A stretch of DNA of 64,000 nucleotides from Kribbella pratensis (GTDB lineage Bacteria; Actinomycetota; Actinomycetes; Propionibacteriales; Kribbellaceae). The DNA lies in assembly GCF_004365355.1 (NCBI RefSeq), contig NZ_SODP01000004.1, forward strand, positions 590,266 to 654,265, written 5' to 3'. Below the pieces are notes generated by a model. That model saw only the letters and a program-made list of their open reading frames with translations. It was not told the origin of the DNA and made no database searches. Made by a program: the position numbers and the translations under genes. This document shows, in pieces, positions 25,645 through 35,600 of this stretch (positions are counted from its first letter, which is position 1; each line of letters begins with the position of its first letter).

Positions 25645-25710
25645 GGTGGGTCTCCTGGACGGATCGGCGGATGGAGATGAGTCAGTCATACCCTCCGTCT
25701 CAGGGTCAGC

Positions 25711-27402
25711 TCAACGACGCTCGGCAGCAACTTCAGCACTGTGGCGGCGGGACTGGATGACGCGGAAGCGGCTCGCGACGTACGCCCCGTCGGTGTACGT
25801 CGCGTTCGCGGCCGGATTCGCGCCGGTGCCGTGGAAGTCGCTGAACGCGGCGGACTGGTTCACGAACACCTGGCCGGTCAGGTTCTCGGACAGGGCGACG
25901 CCGGCGTCGAGGGCCGCGTCCCGGGCTTCGTCGAGGATCTTCGGGTCGGTCGAGTAGATGCCGGCGGTCATCGCGCCGCCCTCGGTCACGGTCGACTTGA
26001 ACAGGTCGATCGACTGCGCGGTGTCCGCGGTCCTGACCAGGAACGAGACCGGCCCGAAGCACTCCCGCCGGTACACGTCGGCGTCCTCGGCGTCGATCGC
26101 GACGAGCAACGGCGTCCGTACGACGGCATCGGGGAAGGCCGGGTGCTCGATCGCGCGCGACTCCAGCACCACGTCGCCGTACTCCGGGGCGAGCTCGAGG
26201 CGACTGATCACAGCCTGGTTCACGATGCCGCCGAGGATCTCGACCGCACGGGCGTCGTCGCCGAGCAGCTTGCTGATCGCAGTCGCGATGCCCTGGCCGA
26301 CCTCGTCGAACGACTTGTGGCCCTCGTCTGTCTCGATGCCGCCGGCCGGGATGAACAGGTTCTGGGTGGTGGTGCACATCTGGCCGGAGTACAGGCTCAG
26401 GGTGAAGGCGAGGTTGTTGCACAGCGCCTTGAAGGAGTCGGTGGAGTCGATGATCACCGCGTTCACGCCGGCCTTCTCGGTGAAGACGGTCGCCTGGGTC
26501 GCGTTCTGCTCGAGCCACTCGCCGAACTCGCTGCCGCCGGTGAAGTCGATCAGCTTCACCTCGGGCCGCTGCGCCAGCGGCTTGGCCAGGCCGTCACCGG
26601 CCCGCTCGGTGGCCAGGGTGACCAGGTTCGGGTCGAATCCGGCCTCGGCGAGCACCTCGCGGCACACGTCGACGGTGATCGCGAGCGGCAGGACGGCCAG
26701 GGGGTGCGGCTTCACGACGACCGCGTTGCCGGTGACCAGGGAGGCGAACAAGCCGGGCCAGGAGTTCCAGGTCGGGAACGTGTTGCAGCCGATCACCAGC
26801 GCGACGCCGCGACCGGTGACGGTGAACGTCTTCTCCATCCGGATCGGGTCGCCCTTCGCAGGCTTCTCCCAGGTCGCGGTGGCCGGGTAGCGGTGCATCT
26901 CCTCGTACGCGTAGGCGACCGCTTCGAGCGCACGGTCCAGCGCGTGGGCGCCGCCGGCCTGGAACGCCATCACGAACGCCTGCCCGCTGGTGTGCTGAAC
27001 CGCGTTGGCCAGCTCGAACACCCGCTTGTGCAACCGATCGAGGATCTCCAGCGCCACGCCGGTACGGCCGTCGATCCCGGCCCGGCGCCAGTCCGCGAGC
27101 CCCTGCTGGGCAGCCGTGAGCAGCTCGTCCAGGCCCTCCTCGACGACGCGCGGGTACGCGACGTCCATCCGGATCCCGAACGGCGATTGCTCGGTGACGA
27201 CCGTTCCGTGCGCGCCGGGGATGTCCAGCTCGTAAGTCTTGGCCAGATGCGCCTCGAACGCCGTCTTGCCGTCGGCCGCCGCGTTCTCGCCGTACACCCG
27301 CGGGCTCGGCGACTCGGGGAACGCGGAGTGGTAGCCGCGGCTGCGGATCGCGGTCAGAGCGGCGTCGAGTCGGTCACGATGAGCGGCGAGCAGATCGGTC
27401 AT
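25711..27402 (-). CDS. paaN: Phenylacetic acid degradation protein PaaN (aldehyde dehydrogenase family)
   Basis: This 563-aa protein matches the PaaN form without a fused hydratase: VALVIGCNTFPTWNSWPGLFASLVTGNAVVVKPHP (NAD/substrate region), the GGSEFGEW segment and the catalytic Cys in YSGQMCTTTQN near residue 340. In the phenylacetate pathway this family is linked to the aldehyde oxidation step after ring opening; in organisms with PaaZ its role is less certain. It is divergent from paaI across 74 bp that hold no obvious strong palindrome. Confidence 0.9.
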   Translation of the reverse strand: MTDLLAAHRDRLDAALTAIRSRGYHSAFPESPSPRVYGENAAADGKTAFEAHLAKTYELDIPGAHGTVVTEQSPFGIRMDVAYPRVVEEGLDELLTAAQQGLADWRRAGIDGRTGVALEILDRLHKRVFELANAVQHTSGQAFVMAFQAGGAHALDRALEAVAYAYEEMHRYPATATWEKPAKGDPIRMEKTFTVTGRGVALVIGCNTFPTWNSWPGLFASLVTGNAVVVKPHPLAVLPLAITVDVCREVLAEAGFDPNLVTLATERAGDGLAKPLAQRPEVKLIDFTGGSEFGEWLEQNATQATVFTEKAGVNAVIIDSTDSFKALCNNLAFTLSLYSGQMCTTTQNLFIPAGGIETDEGHKSFDEVGQGIATAISKLLGDDARAVEILGGIVNQAVISRLELAPEYGDVVLESRAIEHPAFPDAVVRTPLLVAIDAEDADVYRRECFGPVSFLVRTADTAQSIDLFKSTVTEGGAMTAGIYSTDPKILDEARDAALDAGVALSENLTGQVFVNQSAAFSDFHGTGANPAANATYTDGAYVASRFRVIQSRRHSAEVAAERR

Positions 27403-27476
27403 GCCTGCGATGTTACAGTCGTGGGCGCAACCGGGACTAGAGTGTCATAAACCTTCTTCTCGATGGGGCGGGCCGG

Positions 27477-27896
27477 ATGGACTTGGCAGCCAGGGTGGCC
27501 GCGGCGATGTGGGCGGAGGACACCGCCAGCGCCGGGCTGGGCATGCGACTGGTGGCGGTCGGCGAGGGTACGGCGCGGCTCGAGATGAGCGTGCGCGACG
27601 ACATGGTCAACGGGCACGGGATCGCGCATGGTGGATTCGTGTTCAGTCTGGCCGACTCGGCGTTCGCCTTCGCCTGCAACTCGCGCAACCAGGTGACGGT
27701 CGCACAGGCCTGCGACATCGTGTTCGTCGCCCCGGCCCGCCGCGGCGATCTGCTGGTCGCCGAGGCGCAGGAGCGGACCACGTTCGGCCGGAACGCGATC
27801 TACGACGTGACGGTCACCCGCGGCGACGCGGTGATCGCCGAGTTCCGCGGCCGCAGCCGCCAACTGTCCGGCACCATTCTCGAGGAGCAGTCATGA
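27477..27896 (+). CDS. paaI: Hydroxyphenylacetyl-CoA thioesterase
   Basis: This 139-aa hotdog-fold protein has the PaaI signature DMVNGHGIAHGGFVFSLADSAFAFACNSR, with the catalytic Asp and HGGF. PaaI hydrolyses ring-hydroxylated phenylacetyl-CoA and other dead-end thioesters, freeing CoA. Upstream, ACTAGAGT (27444-27451) offers a TAGAGT -10 box. It is followed by a large hairpin before the thiolase gene. Confidence 0.92.
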   Translation: MDLAARVAAAMWAEDTASAGLGMRLVAVGEGTARLEMSVRDDMVNGHGIAHGGFVFSLADSAFAFACNSRNQVTVAQACDIVFVAPARRGDLLVAEAQERTTFGRNAIYDVTVTRGDAVIAEFRGRSRQLSGTILEEQS

Positions 27897-27927
27897 ACTG
27901 TAGTGAATGCGCGCCTCCGGCGCGCGG

Positions 27928-27998
27928 GTCATGGGGCTGTTGCTCCCGGCCTTCCCTCGTCGCTCCGCTCCTCGGTCCAGGCCGGGAGGCCCCATGAC
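27928..27998 (+). promoter_or_regulatory. Stem-loop burying the ribosome site and start codon of the thiolase gene
   Basis: GTCATGGGGC (27928-27937) pairs with GCCCCATGAC (27989-27998), and CTCCCGGCCT (27943-27952) with AGGCCGGGAG (27979-27988): 20 perfect pairs interrupted only by a 5-nt bulge on the 5' side, loop 26 nt. GGGAGG (27984-27989) and ATG 27994 are inside the 3' arm. A smaller hairpin GCGCGCC/GGCGCGC (27909-27925) precedes it. Either a translational control element or a repeat insertion that now includes the start. Confidence 0.7.
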
Positions 27999-29196
27999 CA
28001 GGGAAGCGTTCCTGGTCGACGGCGTCCGGACCCCGATCGGACGGTACGGCGGCGCGCTGGCCGCCGTACGGCCCGACGACCTCGCGGCGAACGTGATCTC
28101 GTCGCTGGTGAACCGGACCGCGCTCGACCCGGCGCTGATCGACGACGTGATCCTCGGCTGCGCGAACCAGGCCGGCGAGGACAACCGGAACGTGGCCCGG
28201 ATGGCGGTACTGCTGTCCGGCCTGCCGGACTCGGTGCCCGGTACTACGATCAACCGGCTGTGCGGATCCGGGCTCGACGCGGTCGCGTCCGCGGCCCGGT
28301 CGATCATTGCCGGAGACAACGACATCGTCGTAGCAGGTGGAGTCGAATCGATGTCGCGGGCACCCTTTGTGATGCCTAAGGCAACGACCCCGTTCTCGCG
28401 GCAGGCAGAGATCTTCGACACGACCCTCGGGTGGCGGTTCGTGAATCCCGCGCTGCAGGCGCAGTACGGGATCGACTCGATGCCCGAGACGGCGGAGAAC
28501 GTCGCGGCGGAGTTCTCGATCTCTCGTGAGGACCAGGATCTGTTCGCGTTGCGGTCCCAGCAGCGGGCGGCCAAGGCGCAGGCGAACGGGCGGCTGGCCG
28601 AGGAGATCGTTGCCGTTGACGTGCCAGGGAAGCGTGGGGCTGTCACGGTGGTCGATGCCGATGAGCATCCGCGGGAGACGTCGCTCGAAGCTCTTGCCGG
28701 TTTGAAGACTCCGTTTCGCTCGCCCGGGACTGTGACGGCGGGGAATGCGTCAGGGGTGAATGACGGGGCTGCCGCGCTGCTCGTGATGAGCGGGGAGGCG
28801 GTGGAGCGTTTCGGGATGAATCCGCTGGCCCGGGTGGTCGGGACGGCCGCGGCCGGTGTACCGCCGCGGATCATGGGAATCGGGCCTGCGCCCGCGACGC
28901 GGAAGCTGCTGGATCGCACCGGGGTCGCTTTGTCCGATATCGACGTGATCGAGCTGAACGAGGCGTTCGCGTCCCAGTCCCTCGCCGTACTGCGGCAGCT
29001 CGGCCTGCCCGACGACGCCGAGCACGTCAACCCGAACGGCGGAGCGATCGCCCTCGGCCACCCGCTGGGGATGTCGGGGGCACGGTTGGCGTTGACCGCG
29101 GCGCTGGAGCTTCGCCACCGCGACGCCCGGTACGCGCTGGCCACGATGTGCATCGGTGTCGGACAGGGCATCGCGACCCTGCTCGCTCGTCCTTAG
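27994..29196 (+). CDS. Thiolase, 3-oxoadipyl-CoA/acetyl-CoA C-acyltransferase type
   Basis: This 400-aa protein has the thiolase triad: nucleophile Cys in [13 protein letters not shown] (about residue 90), His in [16 protein letters not shown], and the second Cys in [21 protein letters not shown] is also standard. Placed between paaI and paaK, it most probably acts as PaaJ/PcaF, cleaving 3-oxoadipyl-CoA to succinyl-CoA and acetyl-CoA. ATG 27994 is chosen for conserved [16 protein letters not shown]. Its initiation region is enclosed in a stem-loop. Confidence 0.92.
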   Translation: MTREAFLVDGVRTPIGRYGGALAAVRPDDLAANVISSLVNRTALDPALIDDVILGCANQAGEDNRNVARMAVLLSGLPDSVPGTTINRLCGSGLDAVASAARSIIAGDNDIVVAGGVESMSRAPFVMPKATTPFSRQAEIFDTTLGWRFVNPALQAQYGIDSMPETAENVAAEFSISREDQDLFALRSQQRAAKAQANGRLAEEIVAVDVPGKRGAVTVVDADEHPRETSLEALAGLKTPFRSPGTVTAGNASGVNDGAAALLVMSGEAVERFGMNPLARVVGTAAAGVPPRIMGIGPAPATRKLLDRTGVALSDIDVIELNEAFASQSLAVLRQLGLPDDAEHVNPNGGAIALGHPLGMSGARLALTAALELRHRDARYALATMCIGVGQGIATLLARP

Positions 29197-29205
29197 GGGT
29201 TCTCC

Positions 29206-30501
29206 ATGCTCGGTGAGGCTTGTCCTTCGGAGTTGCAGGACGCCGGCGAACGGCTGTCCGTCGACGAACTCCGCACCCACCAGTTGTCGTTGCTGCAGGC
29301 AACCGTACGGCGTGCTTACGAGAATGTGCCGCACTATCGGGCCGCGCTGGACGGCGTCGGGTTCAAGCCTGGCGATCTTCAGTCGCTGGAGGATCTGAGC
29401 CGGCTGCCGTTCACGGCGAAGAAGGATCTGCGCGACAACTACCCGTTCGGCATGTTCGCCGTACCGCGGACCGAGGTGGCGCGGGTGCACGCCTCGTCCG
29501 GTACGACGGGGCGGCCGACGGTGGTCGGCTACACGAAGCGCGACCTGGACAACTGGGCCGACCTGATGGCGCGATCGATCCGCGCTGCCGGTGGGCGTGC
29601 AGGGGATGTGTGTCATGTTGCCTACGGCTACGGTCTGTTCACCGGCGGGCTCGGCGCACACTACGGAGCCGAGCGCCTCGGGTGCACCGTCGTACCCGTC
29701 TCCGGCGGGATGACCGAGCGCCAGGTCGACCTCATCCGCGACTTCGGCGCACGCATCATCATGGTCACCCCGTCGTACTTCCTCTCGATCGTCGACGAGA
29801 TGTCCGCCCGCGGCCTCGACCCACACGACACGTCGCTGCGGATCGGCATCTTCGGCGCCGAACCCTGGACCGAAGCCATGCGCACCGAGGTCGAGGAACG
29901 CACCGGCATCCACGCCGTCGACATCTACGGTCTGTCGGAGGTCATGGGTCCAGGCGTCGCGCAGGAATGCGTGGAAACCAAGGACGGCCTCCACATCTGG
30001 GAGGACCACTTCTACCCCGAGATCATCGACCCGGTCACCGGCGAGGTCCTGCCCGACGGCTCCGAAGGCGAGCTCGTCTTCACCACCCTCACCAAGGAAG
30101 CCTTCCCGGTCCTCCGCTACCGCACAAGAGACCTGACCCGCCTACTCCCCGGCACCGCCCGCCCCGGCCTGCGCCGCATGCAGAAGATCACCGGCCGCAC
30201 CGACGACATGATGATCGTCCGAGGAGTCAACGTCTTCCCCACCCAGATCGAGGAGCAGATCCTCCTGGTCCCCGGCCTGACCCCGCACTACCTCTGCATC
30301 CTGACCCGCCCCGGCCGCCTGGACGAACTAACCGTCCAGGTAGAAGCCACCCCCGACCTCGACGACTACGCCCCCGCCGCAGCCACCCTCTCCCGCCACA
30401 TCAAAGACCGAGTAGGCGTCACCGCAGCAGTAGAGGTCGTCCCTCCCCACGCCCTGGAACGCTCCCTAGGCAAAGCCAAACGCATCAAGGACAACCGCTA
30501 G
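29206..30501 (+). CDS. paaK: Phenylacetate-CoA ligase
   Basis: This 431-aa adenylate-forming enzyme has the P-loop HASSGTTGRPTVVGYTKRD, the PaaK-specific HVAYGYGLFTGGLGAHYGAE, IYGLSEVMGPGVAQEC, and the C-terminal hinge RTDDMMIVRGVNVFP. It converts phenylacetate, ATP and CoA to phenylacetyl-CoA, the first step of the pathway. It starts 9 bp after the thiolase stop, so the order paaI-thiolase-paaK is one transcript. The ring epoxidase paaABCDE is not in the window. Confidence 0.95.
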   Translation: MLGEACPSELQDAGERLSVDELRTHQLSLLQATVRRAYENVPHYRAALDGVGFKPGDLQSLEDLSRLPFTAKKDLRDNYPFGMFAVPRTEVARVHASSGTTGRPTVVGYTKRDLDNWADLMARSIRAAGGRAGDVCHVAYGYGLFTGGLGAHYGAERLGCTVVPVSGGMTERQVDLIRDFGARIIMVTPSYFLSIVDEMSARGLDPHDTSLRIGIFGAEPWTEAMRTEVEERTGIHAVDIYGLSEVMGPGVAQECVETKDGLHIWEDHFYPEIIDPVTGEVLPDGSEGELVFTTLTKEAFPVLRYRTRDLTRLLPGTARPGLRRMQKITGRTDDMMIVRGVNVFPTQIEEQILLVPGLTPHYLCILTRPGRLDELTVQVEATPDLDDYAPAAATLSRHIKDRVGVTAAVEVVPPHALERSLGKAKRIKDNR

Positions 30502-30513
30502 ACCCGAAGGTCC

Positions 30514-31197
30514 TCAGAGGAGAGAGTCGGGTTGGGTTTGTGGGTGGCGGGGTTTGCGGAAGGCTGGTGGGCGGATGTGGGGGCGGACGAGAGCCTCCAC
30601 CTCGAAGTCTTCCAGGTGGAACTTGGCTGCGATCTCGCGGTACGACGCTCCGGTGCGGACCTCGTCGATCACGTCCTCCACGGGTACGTCGTCAACCATC
30701 GGGCGGCCGTACGATCGCGCCGGGTCCACGATCACGTCGATGTCGTGGTAGATCACCAGCCGCAGCGTGCCGGCGTACCCGTCGTCGGCCCAGCCGATCG
30801 CGGCCGATCCACGGCGCAGTACGCCGGGGAAGCCGCCCTGGCTGTCGCGGATCCGCTCCCAACCCGCGTCACGCCCTTCCGCGGCGATCTCGACGAGCAG
30901 ATCGCGTCCATCGTGAGCGAGCCCGGACCACGCCAGCGGATAGTGCCGCCCCGCCCGCGATCGCAGCGCCACCGCCGCCTCGCCGATCGCCTGCAATGAC
31001 AACCCGGTACGGCGCAGGTGCCGCAGCATATGCGTCTCGACCAGCCCGGCGAACGTGATCGTCGGCTCACCACGACCGCCGCTGCCGGCCTCCAGCGCAC
31101 CGGACCGCAGCCAGTCCCCGAGCGTCGTCGCCGGCAGGCCGAGGTGGAGGGCAACCTCAGCGCGGGTGTAGAGCGGCAGGTCGAACCGTGGATCCAC
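30514..31197 (-). CDS. DUF433-domain protein with MerR-like N-terminal helix-turn-helix
   Basis: This 227-aa protein starts at GTG 31197 with GAGGTGA upstream. The N-terminus (LPLYTRAEVALHLGLPATTLGDWLRSG) is a MerR/Xis-like HTH. The C-terminal DUF433 part reads DVIVDPARSYGRPMVDDVPVEDVIDEVRTGASYREIAAKF. DUF433 proteins are commonly antitoxin-like and paired with a PIN-like DUF5615 toxin, but no such partner is next to it. It converges on paaK with a 12-bp gap. Confidence 0.8.
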   Translation of the reverse strand: MDPRFDLPLYTRAEVALHLGLPATTLGDWLRSGALEAGSGGRGEPTITFAGLVETHMLRHLRRTGLSLQAIGEAAVALRSRAGRHYPLAWSGLAHDGRDLLVEIAAEGRDAGWERIRDSQGGFPGVLRRGSAAIGWADDGYAGTLRLVIYHDIDVIVDPARSYGRPMVDDVPVEDVIDEVRTGASYREIAAKFHLEDFEVEALVRPHIRPPAFRKPRHPQTQPDSLL

Positions 31198-31333
31198 GTG
31201 TCACCTCGTTGCGCGGTGCGGGCGCTTGTCAGAACTAGAGTGCCAGAAATGCGGTTTCCTCCCCGGCTGTGATCGGATACGGTCCTCCTGCCGGGGGCAT
31301 CGACACCTCCGGCGGCGAGAGGAGGTGAGCGCG

Positions 31334-31381
31334 ATGTCGAGTCCGATTGTCGTGCTGCCCGTCCGCCGTGCCCGCGGCTGA
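31334..31381 (+). CDS. 15-codon leader ORF upstream of the DinB gene
   Basis: ATG 31334 to TGA 31381 encodes MSSPIVVLPVRRARG. It is preceded by AGGAGGTGA (31320-31328), the strongest Shine-Dalgarno site seen in this region, at ideal spacing, while the DinB start 34 bp further on has only AAGGAG. CCTCC tracts at 31283-31287 and 31306-31310 could pair with the AGGAGG and mask it. The basic end of the peptide may stall ribosomes. A regulatory leader peptide is likely; its signal is unknown. Confidence 0.55.
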   Translation: MSSPIVVLPVRRARG

Positions 31382-31415
31382 CCGGGTGGCTCCGTTCCAC
31401 CAAGGAGTTAGTCGC

Positions 31416-31937
31416 ATGACCGAAGTACAACGTCCGTCCCTGACCGCCGACGAGCGCGCTCAGTTGACCGGATGGCTCGACCTGCAACGTTCCTTCGTCC
31501 GGATGAAGTGCACCGGGCTCAGCGAGGAAGATGCCCACCGCAAGGTTCTGCCGACCTCACCGTTGATGACCGCCGCCGGGCTCGTCGCCCACCTGCGCTG
31601 GGTCGAGTACTCGTGGTTCCAGCTCGGCATCGCCGGCGTCCCCGACACCGGTCAGACCCCGTGGGTCGAGGGCGCGCACGTCGACGCCGAGATGTTCGTC
31701 GACGACGTACCGCTCAAGCAACTCCTCGACGAGTACGACGATGAGTGCCGCCGGTCGAACGAGACCATCGCCGACCTCCCGCTCGAGGTCGTCGAGAAGG
31801 GTCAGCCGGCCGAGAAGGCGGCATCGCTGCGGTACGTGCTGTGCCACATGATCGAGGAGACCGCGCGCCATGTCGGCCACCTCGACATCATCCGCGAGCT
31901 GCTCGACGGAGTGACGGGATACACCAAGCCGAACTGA
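31416..31937 (+). CDS. DinB family protein (DUF664)
   Basis: This 173-aa four-helix-bundle protein has conserved His residues in GLVAHLRWVEYSWFQ, and LCHMIEETARHVGHLDIIREL, which form the metal site of DinB/YfiT-like proteins. Many members are thiol-dependent S-transferases using mycothiol or bacillithiol. A 15-codon ORF lies just upstream and a TetR gene just downstream. Confidence 0.88.
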   Translation: MTEVQRPSLTADERAQLTGWLDLQRSFVRMKCTGLSEEDAHRKVLPTSPLMTAAGLVAHLRWVEYSWFQLGIAGVPDTGQTPWVEGAHVDAEMFVDDVPLKQLLDEYDDECRRSNETIADLPLEVVEKGQPAEKAASLRYVLCHMIEETARHVGHLDIIRELLDGVTGYTKPN

Positions 31938-31944
31938 CGAGGAG

Positions 31945-31957
31945 GTAACCCGGTTAC
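31945..31957. promoter_or_regulatory. 13-bp palindrome GTAACCCGGTTAC before a TetR gene
   Basis: Perfect dyad with a single central base, 8 bp after the DinB stop and 63 bp before the TetR start. TetR proteins often bind such sites to regulate themselves. Confidence 0.55.
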
Positions 31958-32019
31958 ACCTGCGCCGAGGGGTGGATAGGATGTCCGGCATCTGGCACGG
32001 GGTAGCGACAAGAGGTGTG

Positions 32020-32646
32020 ATGAGGGAACCCTCCGTACGCCGTTATTCCGGGCGGTCAGTCGAGGAGTGGAAGGCCGCGCGCCGGGAACGGTTGCTGGCC
32101 GCCGCGCTCGAACTCTTCGGGACCGAAGGATATCCGGCGACATCCGTGGAACGCCTGTGTACACAGGCGAAAGTGTCCACCCGGCACTTCTACCACGAGT
32201 TCCAGAACAAGGAAGCCGTACTGCTCGCCGTGCACGCGCAGGTGATCGAGTTGGCGGTCCGGAGCACCGGAGATGCGCTCCGCCGGACCGCCGACCGACC
32301 GGTCCGGGAGCGGATCACCGCGGCCGTCGACTCGTACCTGCGCACGATCATGGCCGACCTCCGCCGGGCGCGGATCTCGTTCGTCGAGGTGGTCGGCACC
32401 AGCCCCGCGGTCGAGGAGCAGCGGATCGCGTTCCGGGAGTTGCTGATCGGCAATGTCCGCGACCTCGGCGACACCGCAGTCGAGCGCGGTGAGATCAAGC
32501 GCAAGGACTTCCGGTTCCTCGCGCTGGCGTTCTTCGGCGCGGTGAACACCGTCGTCTACGACTGGATGCTGGCCGAACCACGGCCGCCGGAGCAGAAGGT
32601 GCAGAACTCACTGCGGGACCTCGCCGTACAGCTGATCACCGCTTAG
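32020..32646 (+). CDS. TetR/AcrR family regulator
   Basis: The 208-aa reading starts at ATG 32020 (MREPSVRRYSGRSVEEWK); ATG 31981 with GAGGGG upstream is an alternative adding 13 residues. The HTH is LLAAALELFGTEGYPATSVERLCTQAKVSTRHFYHEFQNKEAVL. The C-terminal domain is a typical ligand-binding helical bundle. It may control itself through the upstream palindrome; the target may be the DinB gene. It converges on the AfsR-like gene with a 4-bp overlap. Confidence 0.88.
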   Translation: MREPSVRRYSGRSVEEWKAARRERLLAAALELFGTEGYPATSVERLCTQAKVSTRHFYHEFQNKEAVLLAVHAQVIELAVRSTGDALRRTADRPVRERITAAVDSYLRTIMADLRRARISFVEVVGTSPAVEEQRIAFRELLIGNVRDLGDTAVERGEIKRKDFRFLALAFFGAVNTVVYDWMLAEPRPPEQKVQNSLRDLAVQLITA

Positions 32647-35600
32647 TCGGAGCTGTAGCGTTTGCGAAGCTCGGCGACCGCCTCTTCGCGGGTCAGTGCG
32701 GCGCCGGCGGCATAACAGGCGTCGTACTTTTCGTTGCCCAAGGCATCACGCAGGCGATCGACAGACCGTTGTACGTCGCCGTCCGGGATCGAGCGCATCC
32801 CCCGCAGTACCGTTGTCATCCCGAGGGTCCGCGCCGCCGTCTCGGTCTCGCCCGCGGCCAGGTCCACATCCACCGCGGTCTCGACGACGGAAGCGACGAG
32901 CGGCATGTCCTCTGTGGTCAGCGCCAACCGCACGGACTCCTGGTTGCGGCGTTGCGCCAGCTCGAGGTCGCCGGTGGCCGCGTTCGTCCGGCTCAGCTGC
33001 GCGAGCATGCTCGCCTGTCCGTGCGGCGCGACCCGCTCCGCCTCGAGGTCGAGCAACCCGTACGCGCGCTCCGCCAGATCCCTCGACTCGTCGAACTGAC
33101 CGGTCCGGTACGCGATCCGCGCGAATCCCATGTAGGTCATGGCCTCACTGCCGCGGGACCCTGTCTCCTCGGACAGCCGCAAGGCGCGTTCCAGGTCCGC
33201 CCGGGCACCGTCCAGGTCGCCGAGCTCGATCCGGGCCATCGCGGCCCCGCCGAGCAACTGCGCGACACCTTCGGTCGTACCGAGTTCTTCGATCAGGTGG
33301 CGCGCTTCGATCAGCGACTCCAGCGCCAGAGCATGATCACCGGTGTTGGCCTGGTAGCCCGCGAGCCCGCGCAACGCCATCGACGTACCGAAGCGGTCAC
33401 CGAGCTGCCGGAAGCCGGCGAGCGCGACCGTCAGGTTGGCCGCCATCTGCTCGACCTCGCCCTCGTTCTCGCGGAACATCGCGCCCATCATCACGCCCAT
33501 GTTCCGGACCCACGGATCGCGATGCTCGCCGGCCGCCTCGAGCTCCCGGAAGCAGGTCGCCTTGTCCCGCCGGATCGCTGCCCAGACCGCGTTGGTGAAC
33601 AGTCCGATCCCGGCGTCGACGAGCTGCTGGTGCCGCCGCGTCATCCAGCGGACCGTCGCCAGTCCGCGGATCATCTGCTGGAACGACTTCGCCGGATCAT
33701 CACCGCTCGACATCTGCCCGAGCGCGAGTAGGTACAGCGCCTCGGCCTTGTCCAGCGGCACACTCTTTCCCGGCACGGCCAGAGCCGCCCGCATCCAGTT
33801 GACCGCCTCGGCCGGACGACCGCTCATCGTCCAGTACTCGCCCAGCACCGCAACCATCTGTACGGCGATCCGTGCCGAGCCGATGTCGATCGCAGTACGG
33901 AGGGCGTCGAGCAGGTTCTCGTTGTCGGCGGTCAGCCGGGCGATCCACTGGATCTGCTCACCGGTCCGCAGCTTCGGCCGCGCCTGGCGCAGCATCCGGC
34001 TGAAGTACGCCGTGTGCTTGCGCCGGAAGTGGTCGTACTCTCCCGAGGCCTTCAGCTGCTCGGCCCCGTACGCACGGACCGTCTCCAGCATCCGGTAGCG
34101 CACGGACCGCTCGTCGGCCGCGGCCTCCACGAGGGACTTGTCCACAAGGGAGGCGAGCACACCGAGCACGGCCTCTGGCGGGATGCGGTCGTCGCTGCAG
34201 ATCTGCTCGGCCGCGTCGAGCGTCGCGCCGCCGGAGAACAGTGAGAGCCGCCTGGCGACCGCCTGCTCGTCCGGGTCGAGCAGGTCCCAGCTCCACTCGA
34301 CAACGGCTCGCAGGGTCTGGTGCCTGGGCAGTGCGGTCCGGGAGCCGCTGGTCAGCAACCGGAACCGGTCCGCGAGCCGGTCCACGATCTGCGGCGGCGT
34401 GAGCGCCCGCAACCGAGCCGCGGCCAGCTCGATCGCCAGCGGCATCCCGTCCAGCCGGCGACAGATCTCGGCGACCGCGTCCCGGTTCTTGTCGATCAGC
34501 ATGAAGTCCGGGCGTACGGCGCGCGCCCGGTCGACGAACAGCTGCATCGCCGGGTAGTCGTCGGTGTCGTTGTGCTCGTCGTCGGGCGGCATCGCGAGCG
34601 GACCGACCGGATGCAGGTGCTCGCCGGGGATGCTCAGCGGCTCGCGGCTGGTCGTCAGCACCCGGAGCCGCGGGCAGGAGGCAAGCAGGGAGTCGACCAG
34701 TCCGGCGACCTCCTGGATCAGGTGCTCGCAGTTGTCGAGCACGAGCAGGACGCGGCGGTCGCCGATCACCTCGACGAGCCGAAGCGTTGCAGCCCGGCTG
34801 GTCGGGATGTGCTTCGGCGCGAAGGTGGCCGGCTGCACGTCGACGTACTCGCTGGCGCCGAGAGTGGACAGGACAGCTGGTGCCACATCGGCGGCGTCTC
34901 CGAGTGGCGCGAGCTCAACGAACCAGATGCCGTCGCCGCTCTGGTCTACGAGCGTCCTACCGGCCTCGGTGGCCAGTCTGGTTTTGCCGGCGCCACCCGG
35001 GCCGACCATGGTGACCAGTCGGGTCCCGTTGCTCATCAACCGGGTCAGCTCGGCCACGTCCTCCCGGCGCCCTACGAAGCTGGTCAGCGGAGCACGCAGG
35101 TTGCTACGCGGCGCTGAAGGCACAGGAGCTGGTACTGCGGAGGACTTGGCGGTTGGGTCGACGCTGTCGCCGCGCAGTACCGAGACGTGGAGGTCGCGGA
35201 GCCGGATGCCGGGGTCGGCGCCCAACTCATCGGCCAGCGTGGTCCGGACCCGTTCGTACGCCGCCAAGGCCTCTGCCTGGCGACCGTCGGCGTACAGAGC
35301 GCGGATAAGAAGTTCGTGGACGCGCTCGCGGAGTGGGTGCGTGACGGCGAGCTGCTCGAGGTCGGTGATCAGGTCACGCGCCTGGCCGCAGGTGACAGCG
35401 GCCTCGGCGAGATCCTCCGCGGCGGCAAGGCGCAGCTCGGCCAGGCGGTCCGCCTCGACTGCCGCGAACGGGAGGTCACGGAGGTCGGTGAGGGCTTCAC
35501 CGCGCCACAGCTTGTCGGCCTGGGTCAGGAGGGCGTGGGCCCGCTCCGGCTCGGTCGTCAGCAGGGCGCGGCCGCGGCGTACCAGATCTTCGAACTGGAG

